DNA of 41,183 bases. It comes from an uncultured Flavobacteriales bacterium (GTDB lineage: Bacteria; Bacteroidota; Bacteroidia; Flavobacteriales_D; Crocinitomicaceae). Below the pieces are notes generated by a model. That model was not told where the DNA came from and did not search any database. It saw only the letters and a list, made by a program, of their open reading frames with translations. The position numbers and the translations under genes are program-made. Of the stretch, positions 26,117-34,829 are shown one piece after another. Location of the stretch: positions 1 to 41,183 of the forward strand of contig CALJKJ010000013.1 in the NCBI GenBank assembly GCA_937973685.1. The letters run 5' to 3'. Position 1 is the stretch's first letter. The number at the start of each line of letters is the position of its first letter.

Positions 26117-26528
26117 GATTGTGGAAATAAATTGAGACTTCATTTCCTGATTCATTAAAGGCAACTTCATCGGCAAGACTTTTCATTAGAAAAACACCGC
26201 GACCATTTTCCTTTTCGATGTTTTCAGGAGCGGTAGGGTCGGGGAGGTTGTTATAATCAAACCCAGCACCATTGTCCGAAACCACGAAGCAAATATCCGT
26301 GTCTTTTTGTAATACTTGAATGGAAATTAATGCGTTTTCGTTTAACTGATTTCCATGAATAATTGCGTTGTTTACAGCTTCTGTAACTGCAATTAAAACA
26401 TTTCCATACAAATCCTCATTCAATTCAATCGTAGAAGCAGCATGATCAATTAATGTCTCTACTGCACCAATACTACTAATAACTGATGGAACTTGAATTT
26501 CCTGAACCAACGAATAATCTTCTTTCAT
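26109..26528 (-). CDS. RsbW-like ATP-binding protein (anti-sigma regulatory kinase family)
   Basis: This 139-residue GHKL ATPase domain stands alone. Family motifs are an N-box-like AVTEAVNNAIIHGN, a G1 box DNGAGFD, and a G2-like GRGVFLMKSL. Such RsbW/SpoIIAB-type domains either phosphorylate anti-anti-sigma proteins or act as general ATP-binding switches. No STAS partner is nearby. The start MKEDYSLVQ at 26528 was chosen as it sits ten bases after the DUF4175 stop; the longer start at 26576 would overlap that gene. In Bacteroidota this gene is commonly found between DUF4175 and ybeY, as here. Its function is unclear. Confidence 0.85.
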   Translation of the reverse strand: MKEDYSLVQEIQVPSVISSIGAVETLIDHAASTIELNEDLYGNVLIAVTEAVNNAIIHGNQLNENALISIQVLQKDTDICFVVSDNGAGFDYNNLPDPTAPENIEKENGRGVFLMKSLADEVAFNESGNEVSIYFHNHA

Positions 26529-26538
26529 TACAAAACAA

Positions 26539-29500
26539 TTATAACTCAGTGTTGAAGTATTGTTCTGCTTTAGCACGGTAATAAGGACTCAATTGAGGAT
26601 CAACCGAACGAAACAATTCAAACTGAATTAATTTTTGTTTGTTATACTCATCAAATCGAATAAGGTTACCATTATTTGAAAAATTTCCTGATTTAGATTC
26701 ACGCTTTTCATCAAAACCACGTTCGCGGATAGCTTGTTCGCTTTCTAACAAACGTGTTAAAATATCCTGTTGGCGTTTAATCATCTGATTTGAAAAATTC
26801 TTATTGATTAAGTCTCTTTCTTGTTGTTCCAATTCTTTGATCAACGGATTTAACTTGTTACCATTTCCTTGACCATCTTTGTTCATTTCGGAACGCATTT
26901 GTTCCAGTTTCTGACGAATAGCTGTTTGTTGCGCAGCCATCTGAGCGATTTGTTTGTTGCCCAATCCTGGCATACCAGCGTTACCTTCTCCCGGTTTGTT
27001 GCCTGGTTCTTTTCCACCCGGATTTGGGCCTTTTTTTAGTTGCTCCAGTTGCTTTTTAAGCATTTCTTTCATGTCATCTGTTGATTCACCTCCCGATGAA
27101 CCTTTGCCAGAACCACCTGGATTGGAACAACTTCCATTCCCTTTTTGTTGACTCTGAGCTTGTTGCTGCATGCTTTGGAGGCTTTCGTTTAACAACAGTG
27201 CTAAATTGTTTAACGAGGTCATTACAAGCTGTTGGTGAGCAGATAATTCACGCCGTTTGTGTTCGTCAATATCATCAATCATTAATTTGAAATTACTACG
27301 AATAGCTGTCAATTCACGATCAATAAATGTTGAGATTTTTGGTTGTCTTTTTGCAAGCGCAATTAACGAATCCTCAATGATTTTTGTATCATCAAAAATA
27401 GACCGCTGTTTTCTCCCTAATTTTCTATAAAATGGATCCGTATCTTTTACAGTTAATGCTGCTTGCATTGTTTTTTCTTGATCAAAACTAATTGCAATTA
27501 AATTTTCTAATAACACACGAATAAGTCCCATGTCTTCTTCGTTCTGTTTTTTATTTGCCGCCTCCTTGTCTTGTGCTAATTGATCGGCCATCTCTTGCAT
27601 TTTTTGTGCCGCAGCTTTTTGGTTTTGACCTGCTTTTGAGGATTTACCTTGATCTAGTTTTGATTTAGCATCGTTTAAATCTTTCGTTGTTTCGCTTTTG
27701 AGCTGTTCTAGATCGCTTAAATTCATTGGTCGTGACAACTCTTCGTTTAATTTGTTGAGCTCGTCTAGGTCTTTCTTTAGCTCTTCAAATTGCTTGTTGA
27801 TTTCTTCTTGTTTCTTTGCCGCATCCTCAGCACTTAATTTGTTGTTCTCTAAGGCTTCTTTGAGTTTTTCTTGCTCTTTCGCAAGTTCTGATAATTCCTT
27901 TACTGCATCATCAATTTTCTCATTGACTTGCATTTTCTTTAACATTTCAAGTGTTCGATCGAGCTGCTTTTTCATGTCATCAGTTGACTGATCAAGTTTT
28001 TGTGTTTCTTCTTTTAACTGTTGCTGATCGTTTTTTTGTAACAACGACTCCAATTCGTCTAATAACTTCTTCAAATCATCATCCATAACTTGATTCAGTA
28101 ATTCATCGATTAATTCTTGTTGTTCTAATAATTCTTTGTCTTGTTCCGATAATTGATTCTTTTCTTCATTGCTTTGAGAAAGCGTCTCTTGAATTTGTTG
28201 CAGTTCTTGTTGCAGTTGATTTTGTTCTTGTTGCAACTGTTTGATCTGTTCCAGGTTTTTAAAATCCGATTTAGACTGATTTGTTAGCGCTTTCTTTAAT
28301 CGATCAACATCCTTTTCAAAACGTTCCGCTTTTTTGAGCACATCAGCTAAAGATGACTGCAATTGTTTTTGCGTTTCATCACGTTTGTTGTTTAATTCGG
28401 ATAAGGTAGGAAGTTCGTAAACAAACGTCTGTGATTGTGTTGATTTTGAACCGTTTACACCATCATTATCAGACACTGTAAAATAATACGAAATCTTATC
28501 TTCAATGGATAAATTTTCCCTGCTAAAATCAACGGTGAAATAAAATTTATCCGCTGTTCCCGATACTTTCTTTACAGCTAATTTATTAGACCGTTGGTTG
28601 CCGCTTTTGCTTGTGATGGTATAATGAAAAAACAATCGTGACAAGCCATAATCATCGTTGATTAGTCCAGCAAAAGAGCGAATGGCTGTTTTTATTGAAT
28701 CGACAGATTCGTTGACTAAAATACTCGGGAAAGCATCTTTGATAGTTGAAATTTGGACGGTAGACAGATCCGTATTTGTCTGGTTTTTAAGCGTGATTTT
28801 TAATGGCCCAGAAGTCGTATAAGTCGCATCAAATTGAGCGGAACTTCCTTTGTAAAAAGATGTCTTGCCTAGCCAATCAACAGCTAGATTCGTAGCGTTT
28901 TTTCCAACAATTGTCCAAGAAACTTTAGAGCCTTCTGGAATTTCAATGTCTGCAACATTATCAAAACGTTCCGCTTTTCTATTCAAATATGCAGGATAAT
29001 TCACAGTCGCGGTTAATTGTCCTAAACTTGATCTGCCAAGAACGTGCACATCAAAAGCACTTGACTGGTAACCTTCGCTTTCGAATACATAAGAACAATC
29101 TGACTTTAAATTGTCGAAGGTAAAACGCCATTGATTTTTCCGGAATGGTGTCATTAAAAACCTTCCTCTGTCTGAAATAACATATACTTTTTCTGGTAAA
29201 TAGTCCCCTTTCAGTGTAACCATCGCTGTAAACGATTCTCCTTCTTTAATCGTGGTGCTTTTTGTCGCGTTTAAAAAAAGAAACGGAGCTTTTTGAGCTT
29301 GACTATAATTCACAACATTAGAAGAGCCGTCAATTATCAATGCAGGAGTAAAAATATACACACCTATGAAAAGCAACAATACGGGAATAACAACCTTGAA
29401 GTATTTTTTTAACTCAGAAAAACGAATTGCTTCAGAAAAGGGAACGATTAGTAAATCCTTTGATTTTTGAGCAACACTAGCAGCAATCAACTCATAACTT

Positions 29501-29868
29501 CTATCATTCGGATTTGCGACTTGTTGCAATTGTAAGGTGTTGAGCAAACGATCTGAAATGGTTGGGAAAAAAGAACCGACAATACGCGCAGCTTGTTCCC
29601 GATTAATTCTTGCTCCAAATGCATACAATTTTGCAAGTGGCCTTAGGAAAAAGCGAAGTAAAATAAAGCTATTACCTATAATAAATGTAAGCAATAAGAA
29701 AAAGCGAATATTCGAAGAAAAACGCCCAAAAAACTCCAAAGAACTTACAAGTAACCAAGAAGCGAATAAAAAGCCCACAAAATAGAGCAAACCCTTCAAT
29801 AATTCGTTCTTGTAATACTTTCTTATAAAAGCGTCAATTTGTTCAATAAGACGATCAAAAGCCGACAT
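26539..29868 (-). CDS. DUF4175 family large coiled-coil membrane protein
   Basis: This 1109-residue protein is the first gene of the minus-strand block. Its N-terminus has two close hydrophobic segments (about 25-45 and 53-73) and a third near 155-175. A periplasmic-type beta region with Ig-like strands follows (about 185-480). Next is a long, glutamine- and lysine-rich coiled coil (about 485-780), a helical segment, and a low-complexity Gly/Ser/Gln stretch (about 905-985). The C-terminus is helical with conserved RRQ-type residues. It matches the DUF4175 family of Bacteroidota. The family is widespread in the phylum but has no firm function; envelope or surface scaffolding is an inference only. 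Confidence 0.88.
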   Translation of the reverse strand: MSAFDRLIEQIDAFIRKYYKNELLKGLLYFVGFLFASWLLVSSLEFFGRFSSNIRFFLLLTFIIGNSFILLRFFLRPLAKLYAFGARINREQAARIVGSFFPTISDRLLNTLQLQQVANPNDRSYELIAASVAQKSKDLLIVPFSEAIRFSELKKYFKVVIPVLLLFIGVYIFTPALIIDGSSNVVNYSQAQKAPFLFLNATKSTTIKEGESFTAMVTLKGDYLPEKVYVISDRGRFLMTPFRKNQWRFTFDNLKSDCSYVFESEGYQSSAFDVHVLGRSSLGQLTATVNYPAYLNRKAERFDNVADIEIPEGSKVSWTIVGKNATNLAVDWLGKTSFYKGSSAQFDATYTTSGPLKITLKNQTNTDLSTVQISTIKDAFPSILVNESVDSIKTAIRSFAGLINDDYGLSRLFFHYTITSKSGNQRSNKLAVKKVSGTADKFYFTVDFSRENLSIEDKISYYFTVSDNDGVNGSKSTQSQTFVYELPTLSELNNKRDETQKQLQSSLADVLKKAERFEKDVDRLKKALTNQSKSDFKNLEQIKQLQQEQNQLQQELQQIQETLSQSNEEKNQLSEQDKELLEQQELIDELLNQVMDDDLKKLLDELESLLQKNDQQQLKEETQKLDQSTDDMKKQLDRTLEMLKKMQVNEKIDDAVKELSELAKEQEKLKEALENNKLSAEDAAKKQEEINKQFEELKKDLDELNKLNEELSRPMNLSDLEQLKSETTKDLNDAKSKLDQGKSSKAGQNQKAAAQKMQEMADQLAQDKEAANKKQNEEDMGLIRVLLENLIAISFDQEKTMQAALTVKDTDPFYRKLGRKQRSIFDDTKIIEDSLIALAKRQPKISTFIDRELTAIRSNFKLMIDDIDEHKRRELSAHQQLVMTSLNNLALLLNESLQSMQQQAQSQQKGNGSCSNPGGSGKGSSGGESTDDMKEMLKKQLEQLKKGPNPGGKEPGNKPGEGNAGMPGLGNKQIAQMAAQQTAIRQKLEQMRSEMNKDGQGNGNKLNPLIKELEQQERDLINKNFSNQMIKRQQDILTRLLESEQAIRERGFDEKRESKSGNFSNNGNLIRFDEYNKQKLIQFELFRSVDPQLSPYYRAKAEQYFNTEL

Positions 29869-29895
29869 CGTTCCGTTTGGTTATCAATAATTGCA

Positions 29896-29903
29896 CTAAA
29901 GTA
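29896..29903 (-). promoter_or_regulatory. Candidate -7 box for the DUF4175 block
   Basis: On the minus strand this reads TACTTTAG, one mismatch from TAnnTTTG, 27 bases before the DUF4175 start. It would serve the five-gene block. No -33 element is evident. Confidence 0.3.
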
Positions 29904-29979
29904 TAAAAGATGTGCTTGATTTCTTCCATAAAAAGCAGTGATATCGTTAATAAAGCTCAAAAAAGCATAATAATATCGT

Positions 29980-29987
29980 TATTTTTG
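29980..29987 (+). promoter_or_regulatory. Candidate -7 box for gltX
   Basis: TATTTTTG is a full match to TAnnTTTG, 18 bases before the gltX ATG. Confidence 0.5.
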
Positions 29988-30005
29988 TGGTCTAAAATAT
30001 AAAAC

Positions 30006-31517
30006 ATGAGCGCAGCCGGAGTACGAGTACGTTTTGCACCTTCACCAACTGGACCTTTACACATGGGTGGTGTACGAACAGCACTTTACAACTATTTATT
30101 TGCTAAAAACAACAACGGGACTTTCATTATTAGAGTTGAGGACACTGATCAAACACGCTTTGTTCCGGGTGCTCAAGACTATATTATGGAATCTTTGGCT
30201 TGGTGCGGAATAACGCCAGACGAGGGGCCAGGTATTGGTGGAAATTACGGACCTTATGTACAAAGTGAGCGCAAAGCAATGTATCGTCGTTATGCTGAAG
30301 AGCTTGTAAAAAATGACAAAGCATATTATGCGTTTGACACGCCCGAAGAACTAGATGCTGTTCGTGAACAAGCAAAGCAAATGGGCATGCCAAATTGGCA
30401 ATACAACAGCGTTACACGTGTTTCATTAAAAAACTCGTTAACACTGCCTGCAGATGAAGTTGCGCGTAAATTAGCTGCTGGCGAACCCTATGTTATCCGC
30501 ATGAAAATGCCGCGTAATCACGATGTGCGTTTTGAAGATGAAATTAGAGGATGGGTTGTTGTAAACACAAACAACTTGGACGATAAAGTGCTTTTTAAAA
30601 GTGATGGTATGCCAACTTATCACTTAGCAAATATTGTGGACGACCATTTAATGGAAATTTCACACGTAATTAGAGGAGAAGAGTGGTTGCCTTCTGCGCC
30701 ATTGCATGTATTATTATATGAAGCATTTGGTTGGACTGCTCCAAAATTTGCACATTTACCGTTATTATTACGTCCTGATGGAAATGGAAAACTTTCGAAA
30801 AGAGATGGCGACCGTTTAGGTTTCCCGGTTTTCCCACTAAACTGGACTACGGCAGATGGTGAATTGTATTCAGGATATAGAGAAAACGGTTATTTCAAAG
30901 GTGCCTTTATCAATATGTTAGCATTTTTAGGATGGAATCCTGGAACAACCCAAGAGATCTTTTCTTTAGAGGAATTAGTAGCAGCTTTTACGCTAGACCG
31001 AGTTGGTAAAGCAGGAGCAAAATTTGATCCTGATAAAACAAAATGGTTCCAACAGCATTATTTGAAAAACACAAGTGATGAAGAACTTGCTCAACTACTT
31101 AAGACAGAGTTTCAATTGAGCGAATCCGATGAAAAGCTAACAGCATTCTGTCATTTGATGAAAGAACGTGCAACATTTATTAAAGACATGATGACAGAAG
31201 GCGCTTATTTGTTTTCGGCGCCATCAAATTATGACGAACAAACCGTATCAAAAAAATGGAAAGATGATTCAGCTGCTTTGATGACTGAATGGAAGGAACG
31301 ATTGGCGGGAATTACAGATTTTACTGGGCCATTAATTGAAACAAATTTCAAAGATTTCTTAACAGAAAAATCACTTGGGATTGGTGCGGTTTTACCTTTG
31401 TTTCGCCTATTAACAACAGGCGTAGGAATGGGTCCTTCTATGTTTGAAATTGCTGCTTTCTTAGGAAAAGAAGAGTGTTTATCGCGCATGGAAAAAGGTT
31501 TAAATCAATTGGCATGA
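30006..31517 (+). CDS. gltX: Glutamyl-tRNA synthetase
   Basis: This class I aminoacyl-tRNA synthetase charges tRNA-Glu. It has 503 residues. The HIGH-type motif is FAPSPTGPLHMGG near residues 10-22, and the KMSKS-type loop is KLSKRDG near 262. FIRVEDTDQ and VIRGEEWLPS are conserved active-site segments. The C-terminal helical domain binds the anticodon. Its stop overlaps the folB start in ATGA, so the two are translated together. Discrimination between discriminating and non-discriminating forms is not possible from this view. Confidence 0.97.
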   Translation: MSAAGVRVRFAPSPTGPLHMGGVRTALYNYLFAKNNNGTFIIRVEDTDQTRFVPGAQDYIMESLAWCGITPDEGPGIGGNYGPYVQSERKAMYRRYAEELVKNDKAYYAFDTPEELDAVREQAKQMGMPNWQYNSVTRVSLKNSLTLPADEVARKLAAGEPYVIRMKMPRNHDVRFEDEIRGWVVVNTNNLDDKVLFKSDGMPTYHLANIVDDHLMEISHVIRGEEWLPSAPLHVLLYEAFGWTAPKFAHLPLLLRPDGNGKLSKRDGDRLGFPVFPLNWTTADGELYSGYRENGYFKGAFINMLAFLGWNPGTTQEIFSLEELVAAFTLDRVGKAGAKFDPDKTKWFQQHYLKNTSDEELAQLLKTEFQLSESDEKLTAFCHLMKERATFIKDMMTEGAYLFSAPSNYDEQTVSKKWKDDSAALMTEWKERLAGITDFTGPLIETNFKDFLTEKSLGIGAVLPLFRLLTTGVGMGPSMFEIAAFLGKEECLSRMEKGLNQLA

Positions 31518-31876
31518 CACATATCATTGAAGTAAACAACATTCGCTTGTATGCTTATCATGGATGCCTTGAAGAAGAGGGAAAAATTGGTGGAAACTAT
31601 TCTGTTGACGTAAAAATGAAAACTGACTTTTCAAAAGCGGCAAACACAGATGAACTTTCAGAAACCATTGATTATGTCTTGGTCAACAAAATTGTTACAG
31701 AAGAAATGGCTATTCGTTCGAAATTGATTGAACACGTTGGTCAGCGCATATTAAACCGTATGTTACAAGAAATCAACGGATTAATTGGATATTCAATAAA
31801 AGTGACAAAAATCTGTCCGCCTATAAACGGAGATGTTGAAAATGTTGCAATTATTATTGAAGGGGGCAATTGGTAA
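31514..31876 (+). CDS. folB: Dihydroneopterin aldolase
   Basis: FolB converts dihydroneopterin to 6-hydroxymethyl-dihydropterin and glycolaldehyde in folate synthesis. This 120-residue protein shows the family pattern: NIRLYAYHGCLEEEGKIGGNYSVDV at the start (substrate-binding YHG and the conserved glutamate), DYVLVNKIV in the middle, LIEHVGQRI, and the C-terminal KICPPINGDVENVAI strand. The ATG at 31514 overlaps the gltX stop by four bases and matches where homologues begin; a longer upstream start would lie inside gltX. Confidence 0.94.
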   Translation: MTHIIEVNNIRLYAYHGCLEEEGKIGGNYSVDVKMKTDFSKAANTDELSETIDYVLVNKIVTEEMAIRSKLIEHVGQRILNRMLQEINGLIGYSIKVTKICPPINGDVENVAIIIEGGNW

Positions 31877-31893
31877 ACTAGAGAAAAATTTAG

Positions 31894-31901
31894 TATTTTT
31901 G
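31894..31901 (+). promoter_or_regulatory. Candidate -7 box for tRNA-Cys
   Basis: TATTTTTG matches TAnnTTTG. Its end lies 15 bases before the first base of tRNA-Cys, which is a sensible distance for a short 5' leader. It sits directly after folB. Confidence 0.5.
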
Positions 31902-31915
31902 TTCCCCAAGAAAAC

Positions 31916-31986
31916 GGTCTCGTGGCCGAGCGGTTAGGCACCGGTCTGCAAAACCGTCTACTCCGGTTCGAATCCGGACGAGACCT
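31916..31986 (+). tRNA. tRNA-Cys (anticodon GCA)
   Basis: A cloverleaf can be folded by eye. The acceptor stem is GGTCTCG (31916-31922) with CGAGACC (31979-31985) and a U discriminator at 31986, as expected for tRNA-Cys. The anticodon GCA occupies 31948-31950 in a CTGCAAA loop, and the T-arm is TCCGG-TTCGAAT-CCGGA. The D-arm is short. The CCA end is not encoded. The bottom of the anticodon stem appears as a C-U mismatch where E. coli tRNA-Cys has G-U; this is a minor point. Confidence 0.96.
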
Positions 31987-31989
31987 CAA

Positions 31990-32020
31990 AAAGCTCTGTT
32001 AGTAATAACGGAGCTTTTTT
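31990..32020 (+). terminator. Intrinsic terminator after tRNA-Cys
   Basis: A 12-bp stem (31990-32001 with 32006-32017) encloses a GTAA loop, with one G-T wobble, and is followed by a run of T. It starts four bases after the tRNA. Confidence 0.93.
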
Positions 32021-32093
32021 GTTGGAATTAAAAATATTTTGGGGTCTGTCTACAGCTTTACCACCATTTACCCGGGTAACTATTTTCATCAAA

Positions 32094-32128
32094 ACAAAAA
32101 GCCCCACAATCCAAAGGACGCAGGGCTT
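32094..32128 (-). terminator. Intrinsic terminator after the sigma/anti-sigma pair
   Basis: Read on the minus strand, AAGCCC pairs with GGGCTT at the outside (32128-32123 and 32104-32099), the stem continues inward with wobbles and one bulge, and five T and a further T-rich stretch follow. It lies 18 bases after the anti-sigma stop. Confidence 0.8.
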
Positions 32129-32145
32129 TAATCAATATTGTATCA

Positions 32146-32997
32146 TTATTTTTTAGCTTCTATCAATTGTTTGTCTTTGATTACTTTTCCTGACCCATCA
32201 ACAATGGTTACCAAACAAAAGTAAATTCCTTCTTTGACTTCATTATTGTATTCTCCGTTCCAGTTAAAATTGACGTCTGTTGACTGAAAAACCAACTTAT
32301 TTTCAACATTGTAAATCTGAACTAAAAAGGATTGTATTTGATCTTTATTCACAATTTCAACATAATAAACATCGTTATTTCCATCACCATTCGGGCTAAA
32401 GAAATTGGGGAATTTGGTTAATTCTGAGGCAAGAACAGCGCTAACAGGTTTTTCTGTGTTCTCAGGAAAAACGGCTGCTGTTTGCGTCTCTTTAGTGATT
32501 GTTTCAGCGACGGCTATTTGTGTTGAACTATTCTCAGCTACAACATCTATTAACGGTACTAAAACGGGAGGAATATCATAATTTATAACTGGTCCCTTTA
32601 CTAAACAATAGGGCTTGAAAAATGCCGTATCCATAAACAAACCGTAATCAAAATCTATTTCAAAATTATTTTGAACCTCACTGTGTTTTACAAGAATATC
32701 TGATGTTGCTTGTTCGCTTTTATTTTTGCTTGTTGCAATTGTTTTCTTCGGTGCAATCTTATTAGAAACAGGTTCACTGTTTCCAACAAAAACTGCAACA
32801 ACAATTCCTGATGCAACTACAGCCGAGCCTATTAACCATTTAGCAACAAGGGATGCGGTTTTAGCGGCGGCAACAGATGTTACGCCGGCAACAGCCATTT
32901 TTGATTGCACACCTTTCCATAGTTCTTCTCGAACGGGTAAACTGTGTTGTTCAAATGACTTTGAAAACAAATCTTTTATGTTATCGTTACTTTTCAC
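32146..32997 (-). CDS. Anti-sigma-like membrane protein with C-terminal CHU_C / T9SS type B-like domain
   Basis: This 283-residue protein starts in the cytoplasm with a short charged region (MKSNDNIKDLFSKSFEQHSL, LWKGVQSKM), has one membrane helix at residues 54-72, and an extracytoplasmic linker of about 120 residues. The C-terminus, from about 195, contains FPNFFSPNGDGNNDVYYV and ends with KEGIYFCLVTIVDGSGK, the pattern of the CHU_C / type B sorting domain. There is no N-terminal signal peptide, so the protein is expected to stay in the inner membrane rather than be exported. Its ATG overlaps the end of the ECF sigma gene by 11 bases. By position it should be the anti-sigma partner, though no canonical anti-sigma domain such as ZAS is visible. 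Confidence 0.82.
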   Translation of the reverse strand: MKSNDNIKDLFSKSFEQHSLPVREELWKGVQSKMAVAGVTSVAAAKTASLVAKWLIGSAVVASGIVVAVFVGNSEPVSNKIAPKKTIATSKNKSEQATSDILVKHSEVQNNFEIDFDYGLFMDTAFFKPYCLVKGPVINYDIPPVLVPLIDVVAENSSTQIAVAETITKETQTAAVFPENTEKPVSAVLASELTKFPNFFSPNGDGNNDVYYVEIVNKDQIQSFLVQIYNVENKLVFQSTDVNFNWNGEYNNEVKEGIYFCLVTIVDGSGKVIKDKQLIEAKK

Positions 32998-33547
32998 TTT
33001 CTAGTTGTTCAATTTGTGTCCGTAAAAACGCACGTGCACGCGAGTATTGTGATTTTGATGTGTTTTCACTTACCCCAAGTGTGTCTGCAATTTCTTTGTG
33101 CGAATAACCTTCTATTGCAAACATATTAAAGACGACACGGTAACCATCTGGCATTTCATTTATCATTTGTAATAAATGATTAACATCCATATTATCGAAG
33201 GCGTTGTCATCAAATGAAACTTGATTTTCAACCGCTTCAACTTGAGCAACACCGAGCCACTTTTTATTTTTTCGAATGGCGTCTAAAGCTGTATTCACAA
33301 CTATTCTCCTCATCCAACCTTCCAAAGAACCCTCTTGTTTGAAATCTCCAATTTTCTGGAAAATTTTGACAAAAGCATCTTGTAAAACATCTTCAGATTC
33401 TTCACCATTTGGTATATAACGCTTACAAATTGAAAGCATTTTTGGGGCAAATTTATCAAACAACGCTCGCTGTGCTCGAGAATCTCCTTTGGTACACGCT
33501 GAAACCAATGTAATATCATCCATAGCACTCGCTAATTCTAAAGACAT
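32987..33547 (-). CDS. RNA polymerase ECF-type sigma factor
   Basis: This approximately 186-residue alternative sigma factor has sigma region 2 with EESEDVLQDAFVKIFQKI and the WMRRIVVNTALDAIRKNKK segment, then region 4 with YRVVFNMFAIEGYSHKEIADTLGVSENTSKSQYSRAR. It lacks region 3, as ECF sigmas do. I chose the start at 33547 (MSLELASAMDD) because the longer TTG-started version reaches into the start of the divergent gene; MDDITL at 33523 is also possible. It is followed directly by the chimeric membrane protein, giving a sigma/anti-sigma pair. Which regulon it controls is not visible. Confidence 0.94.
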   Translation of the reverse strand: MSLELASAMDDITLVSACTKGDSRAQRALFDKFAPKMLSICKRYIPNGEESEDVLQDAFVKIFQKIGDFKQEGSLEGWMRRIVVNTALDAIRKNKKWLGVAQVEAVENQVSFDDNAFDNMDVNHLLQMINEMPDGYRVVFNMFAIEGYSHKEIADTLGVSENTSKSQYSRARAFLRTQIEQLESEK

Positions 33548-33620
33548 GAAACTAATCAAAAAGGTTGCATGGACAACAATAGTTGAAAGAAATAAAGTAA
33601 ATTCGTGAAAACCATTCGCA

Positions 33621-34829
33621 ATGAAAATCTGTGCAATTTTATGTCTGTTTTTAATTTCTTCCAATCTATACTGTCAGATTCCAAATTCATGGATCGGTAA
33701 TTATTCCGCGCACCTTTTACTCAACGATAGCGTTCAAATGCCCGTTCGGTTTTCAATCGAACAACAGGGAAATGCAAATTCGGTTCACATAAAAAACGGA
33801 ACAGAAAATATCGTGTTAATAAATGAGCGTTGGGATAAAGACACGTGCATTGTCCAATTTCCAAACTTTGATTCCGAGCTCAAGCTAACACCAATCAACC
33901 AAAATGAGTTGGTTGGTTATTGGATAAATTTCAATAAAACAAACACTTATAAGATTCCCTTTTTCGCAACATTAAATCAAAAAAAGCTAAATAACAGTAT
34001 TAGTCACAAAAAAATAGCGGGCCGCTGGGAAACTTATTTTTCAGAAAAACCGACAATAGATGATGCTGGAATTATGATTTTACAGCAAAAAAACGATACT
34101 ATTATTGGAACTGTTTTAACAGAAACTGGAGACTATCGTTTTTTAGAAGGTCGTATAAACGGAGCAAATTTTTACCTTTCTGCGTTCGATGGAACACATG
34201 CTTTTTTATTAAATGGTTCACTCAAAAACGATTCAATAAAGGGTTGTTTTTATAGCGGTAAACATTACGTTACACCTTTTTTCGGAACAAAAAACGACTT
34301 GTTTGTGTTGAGAAATGCCGATTCGATTACCAAACAAATAGATGAAAAACCCGTTACTTTTTCGTTAAAGGACATCGAAAACAACTCCTATCATTTTCCG
34401 AATGAAACAACAAAAAATAAAGTCGTAATTATTCAATTAATGGGAACATGGTGTCCAAACTGCATGGACGAAACGGTTTTATTAGAACAATTGTACGCTG
34501 ATTATCACGAAGCGGGATTAGAAATAATCAGTATTGGGTATGAAGTTGGTGCTGACTTTACTGCACAAGCTGCTAAAATTAAACGCCTGCAAGAACGCTA
34601 CCACATTACTCACCCGTTATTAGTTGGTGGAAAAGCTGACAAGAAAATTGCTAGTGCCCAGTTTAACATGGTCAATGAAATAAGCGCGTTTCCAACAGCT
34701 CTTTATATTGGAAAAGACGGACGCATTAGACGTATCCATACCGGTTTTTCAGGTCCTGGAACGGGTCAATTATATACTGATTTTGAAAAAGAAACGCGGC
34801 TATTAATTGAACGCTTATTGGCAGAATAA
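33621..34829 (+). CDS. TlpA-like secreted thioredoxin-domain protein
   Basis: This 402-residue protein has a Sec signal peptide (KICAILCLFLISSNLYC, cleavage about residue 19-20). An N-terminal beta-rich region of about 230 residues resembles the lipocalin-like/DUF4369 region seen before TlpA domains in Bacteroidota. The C-terminal thioredoxin domain (about 250-400) has the active site GTWCPNC with Cys278 and Cys281, and the cis-Pro region AFPTALYIGKDG. It is expected to act in the periplasm as a thiol-disulfide reductase or resulfiding partner; its substrate is unknown. It is divergent from the ECF sigma gene and abuts the M28 peptidase gene without a gap. Confidence 0.9.
   Translation: MKICAILCLFLISSNLYCQIPNSWIGNYSAHLLLNDSVQMPVRFSIEQQGNANSVHIKNGTENIVLINERWDKDTCIVQFPNFDSELKLTPINQNELVGYWINFNKTNTYKIPFFATLNQKKLNNSISHKKIAGRWETYFSEKPTIDDAGIMILQQKNDTIIGTVLTETGDYRFLEGRINGANFYLSAFDGTHAFLLNGSLKNDSIKGCFYSGKHYVTPFFGTKNDLFVLRNADSITKQIDEKPVTFSLKDIENNSYHFPNETTKNKVVIIQLMGTWCPNCMDETVLLEQLYADYHEAGLEIISIGYEVGADFTAQAAKIKRLQERYHITHPLLVGGKADKKIASAQFNMVNEISAFPTALYIGKDGRIRRIHTGFSGPGTGQLYTDFEKETRLLIERLLAE

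Noticed and set aside
27698..27991. 97-residue Ser/Phe-rich plus-strand reading frame inside the DUF4175 gene.
   Set aside because: It is the antisense shadow of the Gln/Lys/Glu coiled-coil region; repetitive coding produces open antisense frames.
33548..33664. TTG-started extension of the ECF sigma factor by 39 residues.
   Set aside because: It would overlap the start of the divergent thioredoxin gene and does not resemble sigma region 1 or 2. An ATG start at 33547 or 33523 fits better.
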